NCBI RefSeq assembly: GCF_900115685.1
Contig: NZ_FOXJ01000009.1
Coordinates: 124,001 to 188,000 of the forward strand
Direction: 5' to 3'
Source: Variovorax sp. 770b2
Lineage (GTDB): Bacteria > Pseudomonadota > Gammaproteobacteria > Burkholderiales > Burkholderiaceae_C
DNA: 64,000 nucleotides
Shown here in pieces: positions 25,413-34,502 of this stretch. A model generated the notes under the pieces. That model was not told the DNA's origin. It saw nothing but the letters and a program-made list of their open reading frames with translations, and did not search any database. The position numbers were made by a program, and so were the translations under genes. Each line of letters starts with the position of its first letter. Position 1 is the stretch's first letter.

Positions 25413-26873
25413 TCATGACGATGGCTGCACCACTTCGTTCAACCACTTCTTCTCAGTCCGCTTCCTAATTTCTTCTATGACGGGAAGGTCATGGCTGATG
25501 TATGAGATGCCCCGAACTGAGCCGAAATCCTTGAACGAATCTATCGACAATAGGATGTCGCAGTTGGCCGGACATCGCGCTAGTGGACCGTCGTTCCGAT
25601 AGGCTCGGGGCGCTCGCGGGGAGTTGCGTAGCGCGCTCCATGCGCGCTCCACCGCTTCGACAATCGGCCGGTTGGTTTCAGTCAGTTGCTCCCTAGAAGT
25701 GGTCCATAGGGTCAGATAGAGCGCACGTGCGACGTACGGTGCATCGTTAGAGGCCCAGAAGTCTGACGACAAAGGGGCACCCTCTACGATGCTTTTCGCT
25801 CGTGTTGCAGCGCTGTTGCCTGTCACGGATTTTGTGAACGCATAGTTGTTTGACTCCCCGGCATAGGCCAACAGCAGCGCGTCGTCCAGTATTTCACGAG
25901 TCTCTTCGGATAGACCCACTCGACGAGAAGGAGGGAAGGCCTGTTGAAGCCGTTGGGAGATGGGAACGCGCAATCTTTCAGTAGAGGGACCATTCGGTTT
26001 CGGCACCAGACGCATCGCTAGCCGCCGTGCGAGCACCACATAGAATTGCTGGCCCATCGCCTCGCTCAATACGTTGCTGGCCTCGACCTCGTCAAGCAGC
26101 CATTCCTCGTGAACGGCCACATCGCTTTGCCGATTGCTAACGTCAGTCACCCAGCTCGCCGCTTCGATGAAGTCCTCGCGGCTGTCAGTGGTGTTCACGC
26201 GTATCGTTCGAATACGCGTCATTGTGGTTAGCTGCTTATAGGCTTCCAGTATTTTGAGGTCGTCCCTCAACCAGGCGAACTCAACCACTGCGCCTTTTTT
26301 CCAAGCCAACAGATTGGTCGGATCTTCGGCGATGGCTTTCTGGGCGTAGTGGGTGCCATCCTGCGTGCGCCGCCCTGAGCTCGCCTCGATGCGGCCCCCC
26401 GGCGCTAGCGCAGCGGCGAAGACGAAGTAACGCGAAAGCCGTGTGGCCTGCGTGGCGTTTGGTGCCGAGGAGCGTTCGAAGATGACATTGCGGATGAGCT
26501 CATTCACGAGGCGTGCGGCCTCTTCACGGAGCTCGCTCTTGTACAGCGCGAGCGCGCGCCGGTAGTTGCTGTCTTCGGACGCGCGGTCCATCAGCGGAGC
26601 AAGTACGCGGCTGGTCGACGAGCGTTCCAGTAGTTCCGTGGCGCGCTTCATTTGTTGGCCAGTGGGCAGGTCGCGAGTAGCGTGGAGTATCTCTTCGATT
26701 TTTTCCGGCGAGAGGCTAGGGCAGTTGATGGTTAGCGTTGCGTCGCGGCCCACGCCATACAGCACCGGTGAGCAGTTGCCGCTGGTCGACTGAACTTGGG
26801 CCGAAGCGGCCGTTGCACACAGAGCCAAGCTCAGCGCGACAAGCTTTTGAGGCGCCGATACCTGTGACCTCAT
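25413..26873 (-). CDS. Exported hypothetical protein, 486 residues
   Basis: The signal peptide is clear (LVALSLALCATAASAQ), so it is probably periplasmic. The mature N-terminus has NCSPVLYGVGRDATLTINCP, with two Cys that may pair. The rest is mainly helical with repeat-like blocks (ATELLERSS, YRRALALYKSELREEAARLVNELI, HYAQKAIAEDPTNLLAWKKGA), suggestive of TPR-like structure but not a firm match. The start overlaps the stop of the upstream membrane-protein gene by 4 bases, so the two are coupled. Function unknown. Confidence 0.7.
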   Translation of the reverse strand: MRSQVSAPQKLVALSLALCATAASAQVQSTSGNCSPVLYGVGRDATLTINCPSLSPEKIEEILHATRDLPTGQQMKRATELLERSSTSRVLAPLMDRASEDSNYRRALALYKSELREEAARLVNELIRNVIFERSSAPNATQATRLSRYFVFAAALAPGGRIEASSGRRTQDGTHYAQKAIAEDPTNLLAWKKGAVVEFAWLRDDLKILEAYKQLTTMTRIRTIRVNTTDSREDFIEAASWVTDVSNRQSDVAVHEEWLLDEVEASNVLSEAMGQQFYVVLARRLAMRLVPKPNGPSTERLRVPISQRLQQAFPPSRRVGLSEETREILDDALLLAYAGESNNYAFTKSVTGNSAATRAKSIVEGAPLSSDFWASNDAPYVARALYLTLWTTSREQLTETNRPIVEAVERAWSALRNSPRAPRAYRNDGPLARCPANCDILLSIDSFKDFGSVRGISYISHDLPVIEEIRKRTEKKWLNEVVQPSS

Positions 26874-27217
26874 TTGCCGACTGTCTCCGCTGTCGGCGCT
26901 TGGTTGATGTTGTTCGTGACATTGCCTTGCACCCCGGACATCACCGGGCTGTTGGCACCGGTGGTGGACTGCTGCACTATTGCGGGTTCAGCCTTGGGCG
27001 CCGGTGCGGCTGGGTAGTAAGCTGCCAAGATGGCCACCAGCGATAGAGTCCAGACTGCGGCCACCAGAATCTTGAGGAAGCGACCGGCGTCGGCCCGCGT
27101 CATCTTAGGTAACAATTTTGCGTTCAGCGTGTCGCGCAGCAGCAGTACCAGTGTGCCGATCGCCAAACCGGCAAATCCACCGAACTTGGCATAGATCTCA
27201 AATAGTTTCGGTTCCAT
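26870..27217 (-). CDS. Small two-TM membrane protein coupled to the exported 486-residue protein
   Basis: A 115-residue protein from ATG 27217 (RBS AGGA; ATG 27223 is possible). It has two hydrophobic segments: GGFAGLAIGTLVLLLRD (about 12-28) and ILVAAVWTLSLVAILAAYY (about 48-66). A tail follows with the motif NSPVMSGVQGNVTNNIN, a short Asn/Val pattern found after membrane segments in several families. The ATGA overlap with the downstream gene predicts a membrane-anchored partner of the periplasmic protein. The 27218-27589 gap shows no gene. Confidence 0.65.
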   Translation of the reverse strand: MEPKLFEIYAKFGGFAGLAIGTLVLLLRDTLNAKLLPKMTRADAGRFLKILVAAVWTLSLVAILAAYYPAAPAPKAEPAIVQQSTTGANSPVMSGVQGNVTNNINQAPTAETVGK

Positions 27218-27589
27218 GGCCATGTTCCTGATTCGTTTTGCGGCAGCGCCCATACTAGGGTGCTCTTTCGACTGACGGCCTAGGCGTAAGCACCGAGCTA
27301 GGACGGTTTTCGGACCGCGTCTGTCCACTTGTGCCACATACACGACGATCCACGCATCACCACTCAAACAGGTGATGCGTGACCGTACTTCGATGGGTTA
27401 GCTGTGCCGCAGCGGCAGTTGTTTGCCAAGTCACATCGATGAAGTCCAGCAATTCCTCAAGAATGACGGCGTATTCACGGTCGATCAGAAATCCGCTTGA
27501 GTAGCGTCAAATTTGCCCATCGAGCACTCGACCACGCGAAACAGGAGAAGTAGGAAAAGTATGTGGGCAAGCAACCTGCTGCTCGCAGC

Positions 27590-28027
27590 TCACACTTTCA
27601 CCCCTTTGCTTCGCTCCCGGCTTGGTTTGGGAAGCGGCGCGTTGAGCATCGCCATCGTCACCCCTTTGCGCTCGGCGTTGATAGCCCAAGTGACGAACTG
27701 CTCAAACAGCAGTTGGTTTTCTTGATCAAGGCGTTCAGCCTTGGCCTTGTAGCGCTCCACTTGCTCAAGGGCGGCCCGAACTTGCTCGTCCCGCGGCTGA
27801 CTGACTTCGCTCTTCCAGGTCCCGCTGAGCGCCTTCTTTCTCAGGGAGAAAGCGTTTGCCAACTGTGGGTACTCTGCAAACGTGAACCTGGAGTAGGCAA
27901 TGCCTGTTATCTCTTCGACCGCCTTGATGAGCAGGTCCCAAGTGAGCTTGCCCTTCCATCCGTCCAGAGTTTCGAGCACCAGTTGCATCCGCTCGTCCGT
28001 CAGGTCGGGGGCACGTGATTTCTTCAT
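27590..28027 (-). CDS. TnpC/GmtX-like accessory protein of a recombinase module
   Basis: A 145-residue protein with a predicted helical DNA-binding start (TDERMQLVLETLDGWKGKLTWDLLIKAVEEITG, SRFTFAEYPQLANAFSLRKKAL) and a coiled coil (VRAALEQVERYKAKAERLDQENQLLFEQF). This architecture fits the small third protein of Tn554-like or gamma-mobile-trio recombinase modules. It overlaps the stop of the recombinase fragment by 4 bases, as such partners do. It appears complete although its recombinase is truncated. Confidence 0.6.
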   Translation of the reverse strand: MKKSRAPDLTDERMQLVLETLDGWKGKLTWDLLIKAVEEITGIAYSRFTFAEYPQLANAFSLRKKALSGTWKSEVSQPRDEQVRAALEQVERYKAKAERLDQENQLLFEQFVTWAINAERKGVTMAMLNAPLPKPSRERSKGVKV

Positions 28028-28926
28028 GACTGCTTGGTTTCCTTCACGGTTTCGATACGCTTGACCACGTTGACGGGTTGCCAGCCGTCTGCGGTGATGA
28101 GCGGCGCGTTCGCAAGGTCCAATCGAATTCGGGCACCGTTTGGGACGGAAGGGTCGGCCATTATTTTGAGCAGCGCTTCGATGCGGTCCAGCGTTTTAGT
28201 TTGGTGAATTACCCAGTTGTCCGCGCCGTAATCTTGCTCTGCCAAAGCTTCTTTTGCTTGTTCAAGGAGGTACTTGGTTTCTTTCTCAAGCAGTTTCAGG
28301 TTGGACTCCTTGTGAGCCTCCCCCTTGACACACTCCTGTTCCTCGCAGTTGATGCAGTCGCGGTACATCTGGCAAGGTTCACTGGCGAAGTTGTGCGAGC
28401 ACCACCCAAAGTCCGTAGTGTGCGCAGCCGCCAATCCCAGACCACCAAATTCACTACGAGATACCAGCTCACGTGATCCAGGAACCACGAGGTTGCCGGT
28501 AAAGCCTGCTTCCAACGCCTGCTTGATCGGGGCCTGGACTTCATCGGAGGTCCGATGATCGTAGGCACGGTTCTGCCGTACGTCTTTGCGTCCCGAGAAG
28601 ATTGCAATTTCTGCGTCGCTCATGCCGCCCATCTGCGCCAGCATGTTCAGCCAGTGCCGCAAACTGTGACTGTTCAGTTCGATCGGCGATCCGTCATCTT
28701 CTTTATAGTTGAAGCGCTCAAAGATGGATTCAAGGTCTTTGCGCCCACCAAAGTGCTTAGTGACAACTTGGTTGTCAACGCAACTGAACATGCACAAATA
28801 GGTTCCCCTGGTAGCGTGACTTTCGTTCATACGAATCACGCCCAACGCGTCTTGGCAAAGAAGATCTGGGTAAGGCCATATCACTGCTCCTCTGCTTGTC
28901 GGTCGTCTAGATCCTGCTCTCGACAT
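28024..28926 (-). pseudogene. C-terminal part of a tyrosine recombinase (Tn554/GMT-like)
   Basis: The frame is open from the end of the LysR gene to 28024. The recognisable part has NSHSLRHWLNMLAQMGG (H-x-x-R-H box), IFSGRKDVRQNRAYDHRT with the presumed nucleophilic Tyr, and a Cys-rich region CSHNFASEPCQMYRDCINCEEQECVKG. The catalytic domain's first Arg box and the N-terminal core-binding domain are missing: homology begins near 28900 and runs into the LysR gene end at 28973. An ATG at 28926 has an AAGGAG upstream but would give only ~300 residues. It is a truncated gene at the edge of the accessory island. Confidence 0.7.
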
Positions 28927-28972
28927 GGAGATCGCTCCTTCAAGGACATGCGCAGAACGTCGCACGACCTCG

Positions 28973-29866
28973 TTAGCCAGTGATGATTGGCTTGAGCGCG
29001 TCGATCTCCGCTGCGATGAAGTCAAAGAACGCGCTGACGCGGGCCGTCTTCCGAATCTCGGGCATCGCAAGGAGCCGCCAGTCCCGCGACAGCGCCGGAA
29101 TGGGACCGAGAACCCGGATCAGCTCTGTCTCGGAGTCCCCAAGCGCTGTCGGCAGCGGCGCAATGCCGACGCCGGCCTTCACCGACAGCAGCAGACCCAG
29201 CACACTGCCGCTGCGGGCGACGATGTTCGCGTCCGGTGCAACCTCGCGCAGCCACTGGCTTGCGCGATGGCCCTCCATGCTCTCTTCAAACCCGGCCAGC
29301 CGGTGTGCCTTGAGTTCCTCGATGGACGAAGGTTTGCCGTGGCGCGCCACGTAGTCCCGGCTCGCATAGACGGCCCACAACGAGTCGCCGACCTTGCGCC
29401 CGACCAGCACGGCATCGTCGGTATCGCCTGAACGCAGCGCGACGTCGGCCTCGCCAGTGCGCAGGTCGACGTACTTGTCGCTCATCACGAATTCCACATG
29501 CAGTTCGGGATGCAACGCATGGAACCGGTCCAGCAGTCCGGAACGCGTCAACCGATTCACGAGCGGCTCCGGGCAGGTGAGCCGGATCACACCCGCCGCA
29601 TTGCGCTTGGAGAGGACCAACACCTGTTCGAACTCGCCCACGGCCCGCTCGACCTCACGCGCGGCTTCCAGCACTTCGGCGCCGAAGTCGGTGAGCCTGT
29701 AGCCGGTGGTGTGGCGCTGAACCAGCGCACGGCCGATGTGCCGCTCCAGCGCGGTCAGCCGTCGCTGCACTGTCGACTGGTCGACCTCCAGGGCCCGGCC
29801 CGCGGCCAACGTGCTGCCGTGCCGCGCCACGGCCACGAAGTATTTCAGGTCGTTCCAGTCGAGCAT
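28973..29866 (-). CDS. LysR-family transcriptional regulator
   Basis: A 297-residue LysR protein of normal size. The winged helix lies at residues 1-60 (FVAVARHGSTLAAGRALEVDQSTVQRRLTALE) and the effector-binding domain follows from ~90 (AGVIRLTCPEPLV ...). It is divergent from a Bug-type binding protein and a methyltransferase, with ~100 bases between, so it probably controls them. The HTH reads STVQRRL where most LysR proteins have SAVSRQI, as in the subgroup with V-D-Q-S-T-V-Q-R. Confidence 0.9.
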   Translation of the reverse strand: MLDWNDLKYFVAVARHGSTLAAGRALEVDQSTVQRRLTALERHIGRALVQRHTTGYRLTDFGAEVLEAAREVERAVGEFEQVLVLSKRNAAGVIRLTCPEPLVNRLTRSGLLDRFHALHPELHVEFVMSDKYVDLRTGEADVALRSGDTDDAVLVGRKVGDSLWAVYASRDYVARHGKPSSIEELKAHRLAGFEESMEGHRASQWLREVAPDANIVARSGSVLGLLLSVKAGVGIAPLPTALGDSETELIRVLGPIPALSRDWRLLAMPEIRKTARVSAFFDFIAAEIDALKPIITG

Positions 29867-29967
29867 CGCCCGTTATGCACTATTGCGGCCCCGTTCTGCA
29901 AGTCCGCGCCTTGTGGCTCATGGAACGCCGGCCTACGCTGGATTGCCACATCACTCGGAGGCCACCC

Positions 29968-30993
29968 ATGACGACAAGCTCACTCACGAATGGCCGCATG
30001 CCTCGGCGCCGCGTGCTGATTGCCGGTGCTGCCGCAGCGGCTGCGGCAGTCTGCAATTCCGCCTCCCTCGGGCAAACGGTGTTCTGGGCGAAGCAGGAAC
30101 GCCTTCGCATCCTTTGTACCGGTCCTGCAGGCAGCGTGCCGGACATCATTGCGCGAACCTTCGGCGAGGCACTTGCCGGTGTCTTCGCAGAGCACGTCGT
30201 CGTCGACAACCGGCCCGGTGCGGCAGGCCAGATCGCAGTCCAGGCGCTGAAGTCGGCGCCGGCCGATGGCTCGACCTGGCTGCTGGGCCAGGGCGCGATC
30301 GCCAGCCTCTACCCCACGTTGTACGGAAAGCTCGGCTACGACCCTGCGCGCGACCTGGTGCCCGTGTCGCTCGCGGCAGAGATGAATCTTGGCGTGGCCG
30401 TAGGCAACGCTGTGCCGGCGGAGGTCGCCGACACCCGGATGCTGGTCGAGTGGATGCGGCGCCATCCCGGCGAAGCCAACGCCGCCTCGCCGGGCACGGG
30501 CACCCTGCCACACATTCTGGAGGTCATGCTGTTCGACCACGCGAGACTGGACTGGCGCCATGTTCCCTATCCGGGCGGCCCGCCCGCCATGGCGGCGCTC
30601 CTTGGCGGGCAGGTCGCCGTGCTCGTGCTTCCGGAAGGCCTGCTGCTGCCGCAACTGGCAAGCGGTCGTTTGCGGATGCTCGGCACCTCCGGACCTGAGC
30701 GCAGCCGCTTCTCGCCCGCAGTGCCAACGCTTGCCGAACAGGGCCACGCGCAATTGGTGATGCGCGAGTGGTTTGCCTTTTTCGCACCGGCTGGCACCCC
30801 GGCACGTATCGCGGAACAGGCGTCGCAGGCGATCGGCAACGTCGCAGCGCGCACCGGACTGGCACGCCGGTTCGAGGATGCGGCCATGACGGCGACGCAA
30901 AGCTCGCCCGCACAACTGGCCGCAAAAATAGAGGACGACCGCCGGGCGTGGGCGCCCCTGCTGGTCGACGCCGGCATCCGGGGGGACGCATGA
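29968..30993 (+). CDS. Tripartite tricarboxylate transporter (Bug) substrate-binding protein
   Basis: The start is ATG 29968 behind GGAGG, giving 341 residues; the upstream in-frame ATG at 29875 is rejected. The signal region has twin-arginine-like MPRRRVLIAGAAAAAAAV. The Bug fold follows: LRILCTGPAGSVPDIIARTF, VVDNRPGAAGQIAVQALK, APADGSTWLLG, HVPYPGGPPAMAALLGGQV. Such proteins bind carboxylates in the periplasm; orphan copies abound in Burkholderiales and may act as sensors. Substrate unknown. No TctA/TctB genes are nearby. Confidence 0.9.
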   Translation: MTTSSLTNGRMPRRRVLIAGAAAAAAAVCNSASLGQTVFWAKQERLRILCTGPAGSVPDIIARTFGEALAGVFAEHVVVDNRPGAAGQIAVQALKSAPADGSTWLLGQGAIASLYPTLYGKLGYDPARDLVPVSLAAEMNLGVAVGNAVPAEVADTRMLVEWMRRHPGEANAASPGTGTLPHILEVMLFDHARLDWRHVPYPGGPPAMAALLGGQVAVLVLPEGLLLPQLASGRLRMLGTSGPERSRFSPAVPTLAEQGHAQLVMREWFAFFAPAGTPARIAEQASQAIGNVAARTGLARRFEDAAMTATQSSPAQLAAKIEDDRRAWAPLLVDAGIRGDA

Positions 30994-31829
30994 CGGAAGC
31001 GGCCGCGAGGGCCTGGGACCAGGCGGCCGATGGCTGGTCCGCGAGCACGCCGATCGTTCATGCGTGGTTGCGGGAAGCCACCGCAGCGATGCTCTCCGAG
31101 GCGCGCCTGCGGCCGGGTGCACGCGTGCTCGATCTGGCCGCGGGCGCGGGCGACCAGACGAAGGACATCGCCCTGGCCGTCGGGCCGACGGGCGACGTGC
31201 TGGCGACCGACATCTCACCGAAGATCCTGGACTTCGCGCGCGGGTGCATCGAAGCGGCGGGCCTCGCCAACGTGCGCTTCGCCGTCGCAGACGCGCAGCA
31301 GCCGCTTCATGCAGAGGCGCCTTTCGATGCGGTGACGTGCAGGCTCGGGCTCATGTTCTGCATGGACGCGGCCGCTGCGCTGGCCGCAGCATTCAAAGCC
31401 CTGCGGCCGGGTGGTCGCTTCGTCGCGCTGGTGTTCGGCGACCCCGCGAATAACCCCTGCATCACGACCATGATGAAGGTGGCGCGCAAGCACCGGGGGT
31501 TGAGCGGCAGCGTCGCGCCCTATGTCGAGGGCGGCCTGTTCAGCCTTGCGGCACCGGGCAGGCTTGCGAGCCTTTTGACGGCGGCAGGCTATGTCGAGGT
31601 CGCGGTGCAATCGCTTGCGGCGCCATTCGAACTCCCCGATGCCGCTGCCTACGTCGCCTTCGTTCGAAGTTCGGGTTCACCGATCATGGAAGTCCTCGCG
31701 CCGCTGGATGCAAAAGCCAAGGAGTCGGCCTGGCGGGAAATGGCGGAGGCGCTCGAGCAATTTCGCGGCGATCAAGGCTGGCTGGGGCCAAACGAACTCT
31801 TGCTGGCCTCAGCGACGCGAGCGAGCTGA
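30990..31829 (+). CDS. Class I SAM-dependent methyltransferase
   Basis: A 279-residue protein starting ATGA over the Bug stop. Motif I VLDLAAGAGDQT lies at about 46-57, the acidic end of strand 2 at LATDIS, motif II/III around FDAVTCRLGLMF and LRPGGRFVALVFG. The helical cap near 190-230 resembles UbiE/arsenite-type small-molecule methyltransferases. Substrate unknown. It is translationally coupled to the binding protein. Confidence 0.85.
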   Translation: MTEAAARAWDQAADGWSASTPIVHAWLREATAAMLSEARLRPGARVLDLAAGAGDQTKDIALAVGPTGDVLATDISPKILDFARGCIEAAGLANVRFAVADAQQPLHAEAPFDAVTCRLGLMFCMDAAAALAAAFKALRPGGRFVALVFGDPANNPCITTMMKVARKHRGLSGSVAPYVEGGLFSLAAPGRLASLLTAAGYVEVAVQSLAAPFELPDAAAYVAFVRSSGSPIMEVLAPLDAKAKESAWREMAEALEQFRGDQGWLGPNELLLASATRAS

Positions 31830-31932
31830 GGCAATGTCGATAGCTTGATCTTCACAGCCCCGATCGCGTCCAAGCAGCCGGCAGCTTTGCAGGGCGGATT
31901 CAACCGTCGATACAACGTTCTGACTGAGCATC

Positions 31933-32514
31933 TCAGCCGGCGTCTGGAAGCGCTGCGAGGTCAGCCTGCGTTGGCAGCACGGGCGTATTGAGCAACTGCT
32001 GCTCCCACAGGAATGCGATGCCGCTGCCTCCCGCATGTTGCGTGATCACCTTCGTCAACTCGGCGGCGCTCTCGGTCCGGGCCCAGTCTCGCTGCCATTC
32101 GGAGGCGACTGCGAGCCAGGTCAGCATGTTCGCGCCCGCCGCGATCATCCGCTGGATCGCGACCTCATGAGCCTCGACGGAAACGCCGCCGGATGCATCG
32201 GTGACGACGGTGACGTCCCAACCCTCGCCCAGAGCCTGGATCGTCGGCATCGCGACGCACACCTCGGTCCACAGGCCAGCGATGATCAGTTGCTTGCGGC
32301 CCGTTGCCTTGACGGCGTCTACCGTCTTCTTGTCTTGCCAGGTGTTGATGAACGTACGGTCGATGACCTCCTGCCCGGGGAACACGTCGGTAATCTGAGG
32401 AAAAAGGAGCCCGCCCCGTTCCGCAATCACGCTCGGAAGGTTTGCATGAATGACAGAACAGCATGCGCTTGCGATGGCTCCGCGTATCGTCGCATCGCTC
32501 AGATAACAGAGTTA
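31933..32514 (-). pseudogene. YcaC-like isochorismatase-family hydrolase, N-terminus lost
   Basis: The frame is open to a stop near 32514. From GTG 32430 it matches the family: GGLLFPQITDVFPGQEVIDRT, then GRKQLIIAGLWTEVCVAMP, with the nucleophilic Cys in TEVC, then TDASGGVSVEAHEVAIQRM and LASEWQRDWART. The N-terminal ~65 residues, including the catalytic Asp of the D-x-Q motif and the first strand, are absent. Upstream sequence in the frame (to 32514) resembles nothing clear. Probably non-functional. Confidence 0.7.
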
Positions 32515-32586
32515 CGCCCTCCCCTTCGCGGCGCCGATACCGTGCCGTTTGCGCCGACCAGTCATGCTGCGCCAGGCATGCGTTGA

Positions 32587-33558
32587 TCAAGAAACCGAGA
32601 TCACGACTTTTCCGTGGAAAGGCTTGCCATCGACCTCGCCGCGTTCCAGGGCGACGTGAGCTTCAGGAATTTGGTCCAGCGAAAATCTGGCACCAATGAT
32701 CGGGCGGATACGACCGTTTTCCAGCAGCGTCTTGAGAGCCAGCAACTTGCCCCGATTCTGACGAGTGAAGACAAAGTGGTATTCGGCATTCACTCCCCAT
32801 GCTGCGACAAGGTTCTGGGGCGTGGCCAGGTCAACGATCGTCACGACGCGACCCGCGTCGCTGAGCACATGAGGCGACTGGCTTAAGGTCATTCCTCCGA
32901 TCGTGTCGAGAACCACGTTCACGCCCTTCTTGCCGGTCAATCCGGCGATCTCCTCGATGTAGTCTTGGCTCGTGAAGTCGATTGCGTGGTCCGCGCCCAA
33001 CTGGCGAACGAACTCCAGATCGCGGTTTCTGCACGTCGTGTACACGGTGGCTCCCATCGCTTTGGCAAGTTGAATGGCGATGGAACCGACACCACCCGCT
33101 CCGCCATGAATCAACACAGACTCGGCCGGATTCAACTTCGCCCGCGTGACCAGGGCCTCCCAGGCTGTTCCGCCGACGAGCGTCGTCGAGGCAGCTTCCT
33201 CGTGTGTGAGGTTTGCAGGCTTGTGGGTAACCAACGTCTCCGGGACAACGTTGAATTCGGCGTACGAGCCCCCTTTTGGATCGAAGATTTTCGGTGTGTA
33301 GAACACCTCGTCTCCCACCGCGAAGTCCGCCACTCCTGGGCCCACCCTATCTACGACCCCAGAGACGTCATGACCGATGACGGCAGGGAGGCGAACATAG
33401 TCCGGATAGTCACCCCGGCGAATTTGGTAGTCGAGAGGGTTGATCGCTGTCGCGATCACACGCACCAACAACTCCCCGGCGCTGACTTCGGGAACTGCCA
33501 CTTCCTGCAGCTCGAAGCTGTCAGGGCCACCGAACTTCTTGAGGACGATCGCTTTCAT
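32587..33558 (-). CDS. Zinc-independent alcohol dehydrogenase / quinone oxidoreductase (MDR)
   Basis: A 323-residue protein from ATG 33558 (RBS GGAGA). The GroES-like N-terminal half has INPLDYQIRRGDYP and GHDVSGVV, and the Rossmann motif GGAGGVG is at 152-158. Structural and catalytic zinc Cys ligands are absent, as in quinone oxidoreductases using NADPH. It ends before the broken isochorismatase gene. The 33559-34025 gap of 466 bases holds no gene that I can support. Confidence 0.9.
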   Translation of the reverse strand: MKAIVLKKFGGPDSFELQEVAVPEVSAGELLVRVIATAINPLDYQIRRGDYPDYVRLPAVIGHDVSGVVDRVGPGVADFAVGDEVFYTPKIFDPKGGSYAEFNVVPETLVTHKPANLTHEEAASTTLVGGTAWEALVTRAKLNPAESVLIHGGAGGVGSIAIQLAKAMGATVYTTCRNRDLEFVRQLGADHAIDFTSQDYIEEIAGLTGKKGVNVVLDTIGGMTLSQSPHVLSDAGRVVTIVDLATPQNLVAAWGVNAEYHFVFTRQNRGKLLALKTLLENGRIRPIIGARFSLDQIPEAHVALERGEVDGKPFHGKVVISVS

Positions 33559-34025
33559 CGGTATCTCCGTGATGGAAAGGGAATTGCTACCTGACCCTTC
33601 AAGGTCACGACATGCTGGGAAGTGCCTCAACGGCGTCGAGATCTGCACAACGACCCTCAATCATATCGACGATTTGCGAAATGACGTTGCGTTTATCTAT
33701 TCCACTGGAAGATTCAGGGTTTACACGTCTGAATGAACCTGGCCGCCACCAGCGCTTGTTTCTGCTGCGGAGTACGCCGGGTACATGCAACTGTCCGCGC
33801 CTGTGCTCAGTACAGCCGTCTGAACCCCGTCACACAGGGGAGCGAGAGAGGCATATGCGTGCCCGGTGCGAGTGCAACTTGCTGAAGAGTTGCACGTGCT
33901 GCATGTGAGGGCGCGGTGGTGCGGAGCCACACTCGTGGTGGCATTTTCGCTTCGAGATGCTGCTAGAGTTGCCTTAGCTTTCGGCCTGACAGAACCTCTA
34001 TGCAGAGCGACCCCGAAGCTGATCG

Positions 34026-34343
34026 ATGAACGAAGAACAGATACCCCTCATACAGATTCTTGACGTCCTGGCCAATGAGCAGCGGATGGAGATTCTTCGC
34101 AAGCTCAAGTCGCCCCGGGACAGCTTTCCGCCTCAAGACGAGGGGGATCCTGAATTGGACGGCGTCTGTGTGTCATCGATTCAGGCGGGTCAGGGCCTGG
34201 CGTTCTCCACGACCTCGAAGTACCTCTCGGACCTTGCTCGGATCGGCTTGGTTACCGTGAAGCGAAGCGGCAAGTGGTCTTACTACAAGCGCAATGAAAA
34301 GACCATCCGAGCGGTGGTTGCCCGCTTGAAAACCGAACTGTGA
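34026..34343 (+). CDS. ArsR-like winged-helix transcriptional regulator
   Basis: A 105-residue protein with the ArsR-type fold: LIQILDVLANEQRMEILRKL (helices 1-2), FSTTSKYLSDLARIGLVTVKRSGKWSYYK (recognition helix and wing). There is a single Cys (GVCVSS) in a loop, so classic metal sensing is unlikely. The target is unknown. The 34344-34502 stretch that follows is empty and the next gene is convergent. Confidence 0.85.
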   Translation: MNEEQIPLIQILDVLANEQRMEILRKLKSPRDSFPPQDEGDPELDGVCVSSIQAGQGLAFSTTSKYLSDLARIGLVTVKRSGKWSYYKRNEKTIRAVVARLKTEL

Positions 34344-34502
34344 GCTCGCCGGGTTTACGCAGGCTCGCGGCCCTTCCGTTCGCCTCGCGCTGGCCGCGCC
34401 TGTTGGCCGAAATGTCGATGTGGCAGTTCGAGCAACGTGAACGGGCGCGCGCGGGTGGTCGGCGAGGCCGCAGACACTACTCGTTGATCAGGAAGGCTCG
34501 CG

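Noticed and set aside
29875..29967. Upstream in-frame start of the Bug protein
   Set aside because: The GGAGG at about 29957 and the signal peptide favour ATG 29968.
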